Origin: CAWGMT01 sp963823675
GTDB lineage: Bacteria > Planctomycetota > Planctomycetia > Isosphaerales > Isosphaeraceae
DNA: 64,000 bases
Assembly: GCA_963823675.1 (NCBI GenBank)
Contig: CAWGMT010000012.1
Location: 868,001 to 932,000, forward strand
Direction: 5' to 3'
In this document: positions 56,568 to 64,000 of the stretch, in pieces
Numbering within the stretch: position 1 is the stretch's first letter
Layout of the letters: each line of letters begins with the position of its first letter
The notes under the pieces: model-generated
What the model saw: the letters and a program-made list of their open reading frames with translations, nothing else
Databases searched by the model: none
Told to the model about the DNA's origin: nothing
Made by a program: the position numbers and the translations under genes

Positions 56568-56627
56568 CGTAGGTCAGGCTTTCCAGCCTGACTTCCCGAA
56601 GTGTCAGGATGGAAAGCCTGACCTACG
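56568..56627. repeat. Near-perfect 25-bp palindrome
   Basis: Arms 56568-56592 and 56603-56627 (CGTAGGTCAGGCTTTCCA / TGGAAAGCCTGACCTACG) differ at one of 25 positions, with a 10-base loop. It lies between convergent genes, where it can act as a terminator. The GTAGGTCAGGCTTTCCAGCC sequence is familiar as a dispersed planctomycete repeat. Confidence 0.8.
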
Positions 56628-56720
56628 GCAATGCAGCCGCCGACCCCAGACCGGACGGCCCGACTGCACGCGGGGACCGGAGGCCCGCAAAACAGCCGGT
56701 CATCGGCCGTGATTCGCAGT

Positions 56721-57509
56721 TCAATTGGCGCTTCGTCTTTTCCTGGTTTTCTTGCCATCCGTCCCGGATGGCTTTGCCTCGAGCACTTCTTGCCACACCC
56801 CGGGAATCGCGTCCCAGGCTGATTGGTAGGTCGCCTCCAATGGGAGCGGGACGTAAATCTCGGGCGTGAGGAACAGAGGCATATCGGCCAGCCGGTCACC
56901 GACCGCCGCCGGATCGAGATAGACTTCGATCTCGGGGTACCCGATGTAGGAGACGCACGTCAACGGCTTGTCGGCCGGCAGGGCGAAGTCGCCCTCGCGG
57001 TCTTCGCCCCAGATCGCACGATGAATTCCCTGCGGGTCGCGTTTGCTGGGCGGAAAAAGGTCGATGATCACCAAATGAATTCCGGCCAGTAGCGACTGAT
57101 CAGCCTTTTGCACAAACGCGGCCAGGTCGCGCTGGCTCGACTTGTTGCCCGGCGATACGATCTCGATCATGGCGATGACCTCATGTCCACTGCGATGCCG
57201 AATCACGACAGCCTTGGCTTTCTTGGCATAAATGTCGACTTCGGTCCGGGCGTGAAACCGGGCACGTGGCGGAGTGGTCGCAACCGCGATCCCGCCCGAG
57301 GTGGCCGATTCGGCCCGAAGCGAACCTGACACCGGGCGCTCGAGCGTCAGCACGTCCGGACCGAGACCACCGGTGATTTGCTCGGCCAATGCGTAGTAAT
57401 CCCGGGGAAGCAGCCCTCGATTCAAGCATCTTTTCAGCTCTGCGATCCAGGAAAGATGGAAGTCGTGAAAGATTCCCGCGTCAACGCGCGTCCAGTCGTG
57501 GATCGGCAT
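56721..57509 (-). CDS. DUF4058 family protein
   Basis: The start at 57509 (MPIHDWTRVDAGIFHDFHLS) is the typical opening of DUF4058. The 262-residue protein continues with ALAEQITGGLGPDVLTLERP, VVIRHRSGHEVIAMIEIVSP-GNK, LLAGIHLVIIDLFPPSKRDP and EIEVYLDPAAVGDRLADMPL. The core I-E-I-V-S-P-G-N-K and a conserved Asp resemble PD-(D/E)xK nuclease-like folds, but no activity is established for this family. The end is basic (GTDGKKTRKRRS). Codons upstream of 57509 look non-coding. Divergent from the zinc-ribbon gene. Confidence 0.85.
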   Translation of the reverse strand: MPIHDWTRVDAGIFHDFHLSWIAELKRCLNRGLLPRDYYALAEQITGGLGPDVLTLERPVSGSLRAESATSGGIAVATTPPRARFHARTEVDIYAKKAKAVVIRHRSGHEVIAMIEIVSPGNKSSQRDLAAFVQKADQSLLAGIHLVIIDLFPPSKRDPQGIHRAIWGEDREGDFALPADKPLTCVSYIGYPEIEVYLDPAAVGDRLADMPLFLTPEIYVPLPLEATYQSAWDAIPGVWQEVLEAKPSGTDGKKTRKRRSAN

Positions 57510-57676
57510 GATGGATCTCCGGCCGGGTTGCCTAACGATCGTGACGCTCTTATCATACCAGATCTGGAGCGCGTCCGGCATCCGGCGAGCTGTCGAGGGA
57601 GGGCGATGTGAAGGATCGATAACGTCAACCTCGAGACGCATTAGGCTGTTACGGACACCAGGGCCAGGAGGAATTC

Positions 57677-59689
57677 ATGCCGATCGTCTTGAATTGCCCC
57701 GGGTGCGGCAAGCGATACGATGTCGATCGCGCCCTGGCGGGAAAGAAGTCGCGGTGCAAACAGTGCGGCGAGGTTTTTCAAATCCCGGCGAACGGCGGTG
57801 CAGACACGAGCGCGCCGGCACGCCGGGGCCAGACAGGCGAACGAAGCAACGCCGCCGCCGGAGTCTCGTCGTCGCCGGGCCGGGCTGCGTCCACCTGGGA
57901 ATCGATCCTGGCGAATGACCGTGCTTCAGCCGCCGACACCGGCTCCTCGCCTGCGCCAGGCGCGAGACGGCAGCAAGTGAAGCCGCCGGCCGGCACAATT
58001 GTGATGAATTGCCCAGGCTGCCGCAAGCGCTACGAGCTACCCGGCGATCTGGCGGGCAAGAAGTCACGGTGCGGGCAATGCGGCGAGGTCTTCGCGATCC
58101 CCGTGCCGCGGACGGGAGCGAGAGAACCGGAATTGGTCACGATGGAACCCGAGCCGGCCGCGTCATCCGCCCGGCCGGCACAGCCGGCCGCCGAGTCCTA
58201 TTGGGAGTCGGTCCTGGCTGATGATGCCGGCGCCCCCAAGGAAAACGGCGGCACGCGGCAGCCGGACTACGATGACTTCCGCCCGCCCACCGCACCCCGC
58301 CCGGCAGCAACTGGCCGCGGTCTAGGCAAGTTACAGGTGAGCGACGCCGGCGACACCACTCTCGGCGTCAAGGTTTCCGGCTGGTTCATCGTCGCTCTCC
58401 TCGTGCTTTTTGGCGGCGCCTACGGAGGGGGCGCGATTGGCCTCCTGGCGCAGAACCAGGTTCGCATGGTTTATGCAAGCGGCTTTCTGCTCACAATGAT
58501 CGGCTGCGGGTCGCTGATGATCTGGGGCGCGGTCTGGCTGCTCGTCGTCGTGTTCCGGGAAGAGGTCCGGTGCGGCATCATGTTCCTGGTGGTCCCCTTC
58601 TACGGATTCTATTACGTCTTGACGCGCATGGCCCAGACCAAGGGGCCTGCCTCCATGGTCTTGACGGCCTATGGCGTGATTGCCGTGGTGGCAACCGTGG
58701 GCCCGGCTCTCGAGCGACAGTCGCGCCTCGAGGCCCCGGACAACCAGGCCGCCGGCATCGCGGCGGCAATGGCCGGGAGGGCGCAGCCGCCGGGCGCAGT
58801 GCCCAGCAATCCGGCCGCCGATGGCATCATGGGCCCTCGCGGGAATCGCAACCCGTTTGGTCCCCGTGCGCGCAGGGGCCCTCAGGCACGGAGGTCGCCG
58901 CGCTCGGGACCTCCGGGCCAGTTTCCGGACGCCCCGGGGCGCCAGGACGCCTCGCCCGAATTCGTCGCCGACGGGCCGGGGCTCCCGCACGAACCGTCGG
59001 TCGCCACCCGCCGGCCGGACGGGACGAGCCCGGAATTTCCCGCCGATGCCGATCCGATCACCAGATCTCTGATTCAGTTGAAAATGGCCGACATCGGCCA
59101 GAAGAAGGACGCCATCCATCGGCTCGAGCGGACGACGCCGGACAGCCGGCTCGGCGAGGTCGTCGCCGCGCTCTTGCCCCTTCTGAACAGCGACGACGGC
59201 TTCCTGGTCCACGACGTCATCAAGGCCCTGACGGTATGGCGGTCCCCGGACGTGCTTCCGGCGTTGATCGAGCGGGCGCGCGACAATCGCTTTTTCGTCC
59301 GTAAAGAGGCGGTGAAGGCTCTGGGCAAGTTCCAGGACGCTCGCGCGGTCGAAGCGATCATCGGACAATTCGAGGAAGACGGTTTCGAAGCCGAGGCCGC
59401 GCTCAAGGAGATCGGCCCGATGGCCGAGCCCGCCTTGATCGCGCGGCTCAAGGACCCCGACCCGCGCGTTCGCTCCAGGGCCTGTGATATCCTGAAACAG
59501 ATCGGCGGCATGGAGACGCTCAAGGCAATGCAAGCCATTCCGCCCGATCCAGACTTCGGCGTGCGCATGGCCGCGAAACGCGCATCGGCCCAGATCATGG
59601 CCCGAGTCGGGCCGCCTCCACCGCTGCCCGGCGCCAAGAAAGGGGGCGCGAGCTCCAAAAGTCCGGGGCTGTCCGGAAAGCCAAAGTAG
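57677..59689 (+). CDS. Membrane protein with two MJ0042 zinc ribbons and HEAT repeats
   Basis: 670 residues. Two zinc-ribbon MJ0042 motifs lie at about 4-38 (LNCPGCGKRYDVDRALAGKK, CKQCGEVFQIP) and 113-147 (MNCPGCRKRYELPGDLAGKK, CGQCGEVFAIP), separated by Ala/Gly/Ser-rich linkers. Four hydrophobic segments follow at about 235-350 (VSGWFIVALLVLFGGAYGGG and the next three). A disordered linker leads to C-terminal HEAT repeats (LPALIERARDNRFFVRKEAV, LGKFQDARAVEAIIGQFEED, PALIARLKDPDPRVRSRACD). This layout is common in planctomycetes and of unknown function, possibly a membrane-bound scaffold. Confidence 0.8.
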   Translation: MPIVLNCPGCGKRYDVDRALAGKKSRCKQCGEVFQIPANGGADTSAPARRGQTGERSNAAAGVSSSPGRAASTWESILANDRASAADTGSSPAPGARRQQVKPPAGTIVMNCPGCRKRYELPGDLAGKKSRCGQCGEVFAIPVPRTGAREPELVTMEPEPAASSARPAQPAAESYWESVLADDAGAPKENGGTRQPDYDDFRPPTAPRPAATGRGLGKLQVSDAGDTTLGVKVSGWFIVALLVLFGGAYGGGAIGLLAQNQVRMVYASGFLLTMIGCGSLMIWGAVWLLVVVFREEVRCGIMFLVVPFYGFYYVLTRMAQTKGPASMVLTAYGVIAVVATVGPALERQSRLEAPDNQAAGIAAAMAGRAQPPGAVPSNPAADGIMGPRGNRNPFGPRARRGPQARRSPRSGPPGQFPDAPGRQDASPEFVADGPGLPHEPSVATRRPDGTSPEFPADADPITRSLIQLKMADIGQKKDAIHRLERTTPDSRLGEVVAALLPLLNSDDGFLVHDVIKALTVWRSPDVLPALIERARDNRFFVRKEAVKALGKFQDARAVEAIIGQFEEDGFEAEAALKEIGPMAEPALIARLKDPDPRVRSRACDILKQIGGMETLKAMQAIPPDPDFGVRMAAKRASAQIMARVGPPPPLPGAKKGGASSKSPGLSGKPK

Positions 59690-59741
59690 CCGCGAGTTGG
59701 CATTGGACGACGGAATAACCGGTCTGGCTCACCATTTCCGC

Positions 59742-59758
59742 CTTCGTCAGTGACGAAG
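59742..59758. terminator. Short hairpin between convergent genes
   Basis: CTTCGTCA (59742-59749) and TGACGAAG (59751-59758) form an 8-bp palindrome with a one-base centre, in the 75-bp gap between two convergent genes. There is no T-run. It shares CCATT and CGCCTTC context with the long hairpin at 46639. Confidence 0.45.
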
Positions 59759-59764
59759 CACGTT

Positions 59765-61765
59765 TCAGGGCTGGCCCAACTCGGTCCGGGCAAGGAAGGC
59801 CCGCGCGACGTCGCCCGCGATCGAGCCGGGGCGGGCGTGATCGGCGGCCCACCGCAGGTGTTCGGCGGCGGCGCTGGTATCGCCGGATAGCAACCGCTCC
59901 ACGCCCAGAAACGCGTGTGCCTCGGTCTTCTCCTTCTCGCTCGCGGCGGCCTCGAAGAGCGTGCTTGAGGTCACGTCGCCTTTGAAGTATCGCAGCACCG
60001 GCGCCGGCCACGCCCTGCGCGGCAGGTTGATCCGTGATTCGTCGAGGATTCGATCGGCGTCCGCTGGTCGCGCGGCGGCGCGGGCGCCCAGAACGCCGAG
60101 CACGGCCATGTAGGGCGACATGCCGTCGCGCCAGCCTCGCAGCGCAAGATAGGAGCGGGCGTCGTAGTCGGCTCCCTCAACACCAGTACAAAGCCGCGCC
60201 CAGCCGCGCACGACATAGAGATCGGCGCGCTTGGGCTCGAGCACGATCGCTTGATCGTATTCGCCCAGTGCCCCCCGCCAGTCGCCGCCCTGGCGCAGGG
60301 AATTGGCTCGATCGAAATGGAGATTCGCCTGGCTCGTGCCGACTTGAATCGCCATGTTCGACTCTCGACCGCCCCGCGGGCTTTGCGCCAGCTCTCCCCG
60401 CAGCTTTCCCAGAGCCGCCAAGGCGGCGGTCATTCCGGGCTCGATCCGGAGCGCCCGTTCGTAGTCCTCGAGCGCGCGATCGCGGAAACCGAGCCGGTCG
60501 AAAACCTGAGCTCGATTGAAGCTAGGGACGGCGCTCCTGGCGCGAGCTGAATCGACTCACTCAAATCGGCAAGCGCCTCGTCGTATTCGCCAATGGCGAA
60601 ATGGGCCAGGCCTCGGTTGGTGTGAGCGCCTGCGTTATCCGGGTCGAGCCGGATCGCCTCGGACAGGTCGCGAATGGCGCGCTCGTACTGGCCCAGGCCG
60701 TTGTACGCCGCGCCTCGGTTCTGGTAGGCGGTCGCGCGTGCTGGGTCGAGCCGGATCGCTAGGTCGAGGTCCTTGATCGCCTCGTCGAATCGGCTCATCC
60801 GTACCAGGAGCCCGCCCCGATCCTTGTGGGTTCCCGCATCGCCGGGCAAGAGCCGCAGCAGCGTGTTGTAGTCGGCCAGGGCCGCCTCGTTTTCCCCACG
60901 GCGAGCGTAGAGGCCGCCCCGATGAGAGTAGGCCCGCGCAAATTCGGGGTCGAGCTCGATGGCCCGGCTCAAGTCGGACAGGGCAAGGTCGTCGCGCCCC
61001 AGGTCGCCATACACGATCCCGCGCCCGGCCAGCGCCCGGGAATGCGCCGGGTCGAAGCGGATTGCCTCGGAATAGTCGGCGAGAGCCTGGTCGGTCATGC
61101 CCAGGAAGGAGAGAACGTCGCCCCGGCCGGCGAAACCGTTGGGGTCCGACGCGTCGATTGCGATCCCTTCGGTATAGGCCTGGACGGCCATGTCCTTGTG
61201 TCCGACCCGGTAGTAAGCCTGCCCCAGCCCCTGATAGGCGGCCGCGCCCGCGGATGAGCTGGGCGCGCCCACCAGGCGAGCTGAATAACGGCCGATTTTC
61301 GGGCAGATTCCAGAGGTTGGTCGCGATGCGAAAGCTCTCGAGCGCCTCTTCGTTGCGGCCCATCATGAGCAGCGCGATCCCGCGATTTCCCCAGCTCTCG
61401 GCAAACGACATCCACGCCGAGGGCTGAGGAACCCAGGTCGATTCCGGCGAGAAGATCGCGCGAGCGCCGAATGCCGCCGAGAACCACGAGCTGTGCTGAT
61501 TGACTCGGTCGAAGTCGGCAAGCGCTTTCTCGGGTTGGTTGGTGCGAAGGTAACACGCGCCGCGCTTGATCAAGATCTCGAGGTCACGCCCTTTGCGTGC
61601 GAGAACCTGGTCAAAATACGGGATGGCGTCCGAAAAGCGCCCCGCCTCGTAGAGGCGAATGCCTTCCAGCCGGGCTGACCGGGTGTCGGCCCGGGCCGTC
61701 CCCGCGGACAGGACGATCGTCACGATCGTCAAGGTCAGCCCGAGCATATTCCTCGCCACCCGCAT
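59765..61765 (-). CDS. Exported TPR protein (two frameshifts)
   Basis: About 667 residues. A signal peptide (MLGLTLTIVTIVLSAGTARA) precedes at least eleven TPRs with the standard W/L-G-Y-A-F-A-P spacing (EGIRLYEAGRFSDAIPYFDQ, LGQAYYRVGHKDMAVQAYTE, GRGIVYGDLGRDDLALSDLS, NRGAAYNGLGQYERAIRDLS). The frame changes near 61265 (as by one insertion) and near 60540 (as by one deletion). After the second, RAQVFDRLGFRDRALEDYER and then ANSLRQGGDWRGALGEYDQA continue the repeats. TPR arrays bind partner proteins; here presumably in the periplasm. No partner is indicated. It converges with the zinc-ribbon gene. Confidence 0.75.
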
Positions 61766-61931
61766 GCCCGCTCCTCGCCCGCTTGCCGCTTAACGCCTTC
61801 CTCCTCTCTCATGTGTCGTCGCGGCACCACTCCTACGATCGCGCGGCTCGGACGATCCGCGCCGGAGTTGCGGGATTTGCCGTTCCGTCGCGATACACCG
61901 ACGGTGATCATGGTATCGATCCGCGAAGCTT

Positions 61932-62924
61932 CTACGCCTCTGAGCTGTCATTTTCCGTTCGGCCGTGTCCCATCCAATCGCCGGGCTCGACTCGACGGCC
62001 GCGCAGAAACTCGGTCGCGCTCTGGGGCTTCTTACCGGCGATCTGGACGACCTTCAAGGCGACGGCCCCATCGCCCGCCGCGACAACCAGCCGGCCGCCC
62101 GCCGCTTCGAGGACCTCGCCCGGCTTGCCCTGTCCCGGCACGATCGCCGTCGCATGCACGATCAGGCGGACGGGCTCCTTCTGGGACGATCCCCCGGCGT
62201 GCCAGGTGGTGGAGGCGACCGGCCAGGGCAGCATCGCTCGCACCAGGTCGTGGATCGCTCTCGCCGGTCGCGACCAATCGATCACGCCGTCTTCCTTGCG
62301 AAGCTTGGGGGCTCTGGTCACCTTGGCTCGGTCTTGCGGCAGGATGGATACCCCTCCGGCGGCGAGCCTGGCCACGGCCTCGACAACCAGGGGAGCGCCC
62401 AGTCGAGCCAGCCGCTCTTCGAGTTCGCCGCTCGTCTCGTCGGGCCCGATGTCCGTGCGGGCGATGTCGATCATGCCGCCTGCGTCGATCTGAGGGGTCA
62501 TGCGGATCACTGTGACGCCGGTCTCGGTCTCGCCATTCTGGATGGCGCGGGCCACCGGGGCCGCCCCTCGATACGCGGGCAGGATGGACCCATGCAGATT
62601 GACTCCTCGCAGGCGTGCAATCGCCAAGAGTTCCCCGGAGAGGATCTGGCCGTAGGCCGCCGTCACCAGCAATTCCGGGCCCAACTCGCGAATGGCTTCG
62701 AGGGCTTCGCGAGCATTGACGCTCTCGGGCTGGAGGACGGGGACGTTGCGTGCCAGGGCCGCTAGCTTGATGCGGCTCGGGATCAACTCCTGCTTGCGGC
62801 CCTGGGGGCGGTCGGGCTGGGTGACGAGCGCGACGACATCATGGCCGGTCTCGATGAGCAGCTCGAACGCCGGCAATGCAAAGTCGCCAGTCGCGAACAT
62901 GAGGATCCGAATCGCTGGCGCCAT
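61932..62924 (-). CDS. fmt: Methionyl-tRNA formyltransferase
   Basis: 330 residues, the normal size. It transfers a formyl group from 10-formyl-THF to initiator Met-tRNA. Landmarks: RILMFATGDFALPAFELLIE, the N-terminal loop PDRPQGRKQELIPS, the catalytic HGSILPAYRGAAPVARAI (Asn-His-Asp region with VNLHG), MTPQIDAGGMIDIARTDIGP and the C-terminal tRNA-binding OB domain. It starts three bases after the def stop, so def and fmt form the classic operon of translation initiation and N-terminal deformylation. Confidence 0.95.
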   Translation of the reverse strand: MAPAIRILMFATGDFALPAFELLIETGHDVVALVTQPDRPQGRKQELIPSRIKLAALARNVPVLQPESVNAREALEAIRELGPELLVTAAYGQILSGELLAIARLRGVNLHGSILPAYRGAAPVARAIQNGETETGVTVIRMTPQIDAGGMIDIARTDIGPDETSGELEERLARLGAPLVVEAVARLAAGGVSILPQDRAKVTRAPKLRKEDGVIDWSRPARAIHDLVRAMLPWPVASTTWHAGGSSQKEPVRLIVHATAIVPGQGKPGEVLEAAGGRLVVAAGDGAVALKVVQIAGKKPQSATEFLRGRRVEPGDWMGHGRTENDSSEA

Positions 62925-62927
62925 GAG

Positions 62928-63692
62928 CTAGCTCGCCTCGGGAGAACGGTTGGTGTCGTCAGCACGCTCCGCGCGATGTTCTTTCTCGTTCGACTCTGGC
63001 GAAGAATTGGCGTCGTCATCACGCTCCGCGTGCTGGCTCTGCTCGCTCGACTCCGGTGCGGGAGCGGGCGCGTCCCCCGGACCATCGGCCGGGAACGGTT
63101 CCCAGCTATTGACCATCGGCCGCACTATCAAATCGAGCCGCCGGATGAGCTCGAGGTCGTCGGGAACCGCGCCCTTGCTCTGGGCTTGACGGTACTCGAG
63201 CTCAAAGACTCGCAGCTTGTCGGCGACCGACTGCTGCGCCGGGGCATCGAGATAGTCGATGAAGAGCTTGCCTTCGAGATGGTCGGTCTCGTGCTGGACG
63301 GCGCGGCTGAAGAGCTCGTCGGCGTCGTGCTCGACGAGTTTGCCCGTGAGGTCGTAGGCCCTGACCTTGATCCTCCTGGCCCGGCGGACTTTCGCATAAA
63401 GCCCAGGCAGGCTGAGGCAGCCTTCTTCGTCCTCGACCGAGGAATGGCGCTTGACGATCTCGGGATTGATGAAGACCAACTCCTGATCCGTCTGCTCTGG
63501 ATCGGCCGTCAGGTTGAGCACGAAGAAGCGGAACGGCAGCCCGACCTGGTTGGCGGCCAGCCCGATGCCCTTGGCGGCATACATCAGCTCGAACATGGTC
63601 CGCACGGTCGCGTGCAGGTCGTCATCGATCTCGCTGATCGCTCGAGACGCATAACGAAGGGCCGGATGGGGATAATTCACGATCTGGAGCAA
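62928..63692 (-). CDS. def: Peptide deformylase with acidic repeat tail
   Basis: Removes the N-formyl group from nascent proteins. The catalytic core (about 1-170) has the three motifs GIGLAANQVG, EGCLSLPG (Cys ligand) and QHETDHLEG (HExxH). The total of 254 residues exceeds the usual 160-190. The extra C-terminal ~60 residues are Pro/Ala then Glu/Asp/Ser-rich (ESSEQSQHAERDDDANSSPE) and consist of an imperfect duplication of a ~19-residue unit. The core and the coupling to fmt make this the housekeeping enzyme. The tail is probably disordered and not needed for catalysis. Confidence 0.95.
   Translation of the reverse strand: MLQIVNYPHPALRYASRAISEIDDDLHATVRTMFELMYAAKGIGLAANQVGLPFRFFVLNLTADPEQTDQELVFINPEIVKRHSSVEDEEGCLSLPGLYAKVRRARRIKVRAYDLTGKLVEHDADELFSRAVQHETDHLEGKLFIDYLDAPAQQSVADKLRVFELEYRQAQSKGAVPDDLELIRRLDLIVRPMVNSWEPFPADGPGDAPAPAPESSEQSQHAERDDDANSSPESNEKEHRAERADDTNRSPEAS
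62938..63053 (-). repeat. Imperfect 57-bp direct repeat in the def tail
   Basis: Two adjacent units of about 57 bp share GTCGTCA-CACGCTCCGCG and the CTCG-TCGACTC ends. They encode SNEKEHRAERADDTNRSPE and SSEQSQHAERDDDANSSPE. The repeat accounts for part of the unusual C-terminal extension. Confidence 0.6.
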
Positions 63693-63946
63693 GGTGACGA
63701 CTCCCGGGTATCTCAGGTGTATGTTCTACACTACATTTTAGCCCACCGGGGCTTAAACCGCCAAGCCGTTGGGGGCCGGCATCCACTTGGCTCGGTTTTG
63801 AGTGACGGATCTGGTACCATCGCTTGAGTCGCTCGCGCTGGTGCGGGCGATCCGACTGAGTGCCGGCCGGGCTCGCGGGCATCGCTCGTAGAGCAACGGC
63901 ATTCTGCCCGCTAACAAAGCGCTCCGTAGCGAGAGTGACGATCACC
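63693..63946. promoter_or_regulatory. Divergent upstream region of def-fmt and the next gene
   Basis: No gene seen. An AT-richer stretch at 63715-63745 (TTCTACACTACATTTTAG) could hold a promoter, but no clear box pair can be assigned. Confidence 0.3.
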
Positions 63947-64000
63947 GTGGATACCTTCAGCCGGATCGAGAGCGTGCTTGCCCGCTGGCACGAGCTGAAG
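63947..64000 (+). CDS. Start of a probable Ser/Thr protein kinase (partial)
   Basis: Only 18 codons are present to the window edge, from a GTG at 63947 (or 63935 in the same frame). The product VDTFSRIESVLARWHELK resembles the N-terminal helix that precedes the kinase domain in many planctomycete serine/threonine kinases (VLARWEELR-type sequence). The identification is tentative because no kinase motif is visible. Confidence 0.35.
   Translation, partial: MDTFSRIESVLARWHELK

Overview
The window is high-GC bacterial chromosome and reads as Planctomycetota, most likely an Isosphaeraceae-type organism. The evidence is the protein repertoire rather than a marker gene. It includes a large secreted propeller/HEAT/cytochrome c protein of the PVC heme-binding type, a DUF1571 lipoprotein, a DUF4058 protein, a double MJ0042 zinc-ribbon membrane protein with HEAT repeats, a secreted TPR-CHAT protein, a TIR-formylglycine-enzyme fusion and a PEP-CTERM protein. 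An EF-P has Asn where most EF-Ps carry the modified residue, and planctomycete-style dispersed palindromes are present. No rRNA, tRNA or CRISPR array was recognised.

Layout. 1-6.5 kb: plus-strand genes (end of an Lhr helicase, a metallophosphoesterase, a membrane protein, a zincin, secreted MsrB, an HMA-like/DUF454 protein). 6.5-19.5 kb: an accessory, decaying stretch with dispersed repeats, an ankyrin protein, an intact IS4-family element with an 11-bp target duplication, a trypsin-like protease, a gene-poor stretch that may be a group II intron remnant, fragments of HsdM and of a small conserved protein, a TIR-FGE fusion, a PEP-CTERM protein and an S1/P1 nuclease cut off at a REP-like palindrome. 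19.9-24.1 kb: a TPR-PDZ-CHAT protein with nearly identical 126-bp coding repeats, an overlapping upstream ORF and an XRE regulator.

24.9-28.8 kb: a tight minus-strand operon (response regulator, NicO-type nickel/cobalt transporter, enolase-superfamily epimerase, alpha/beta hydrolase) ending in a clear intrinsic terminator. 29.0-38.2 kb: a minus-strand cluster with two hotdog dehydratases, an unusually long ACP, a ketosynthase-like subunit without the active-site Cys, an intact ketosynthase, a membrane-anchored hydrolase, a GH3 acyl-amide synthetase and a DUF1571 lipoprotein. Its content suggests a type II PKS/FAS-like pathway and it is the best candidate for an undescribed system here.

38.8-64 kb: propeller proteins, M28 and M20 peptidases, an SDR, EF-P, a PL11 rhamnogalacturonan lyase, the propeller/HEAT/cytochrome c protein, DUF4058, MJ0042-HEAT and TPR proteins, fmt-def, and the first codons of a probable Ser/Thr kinase. 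At least twelve otherwise well-preserved genes are broken by frame changes compatible with single-base indels, in both directions. Uncorrected long-read errors explain this better than gene death in most cases, so those genes are annotated over their whole span with the shift noted.
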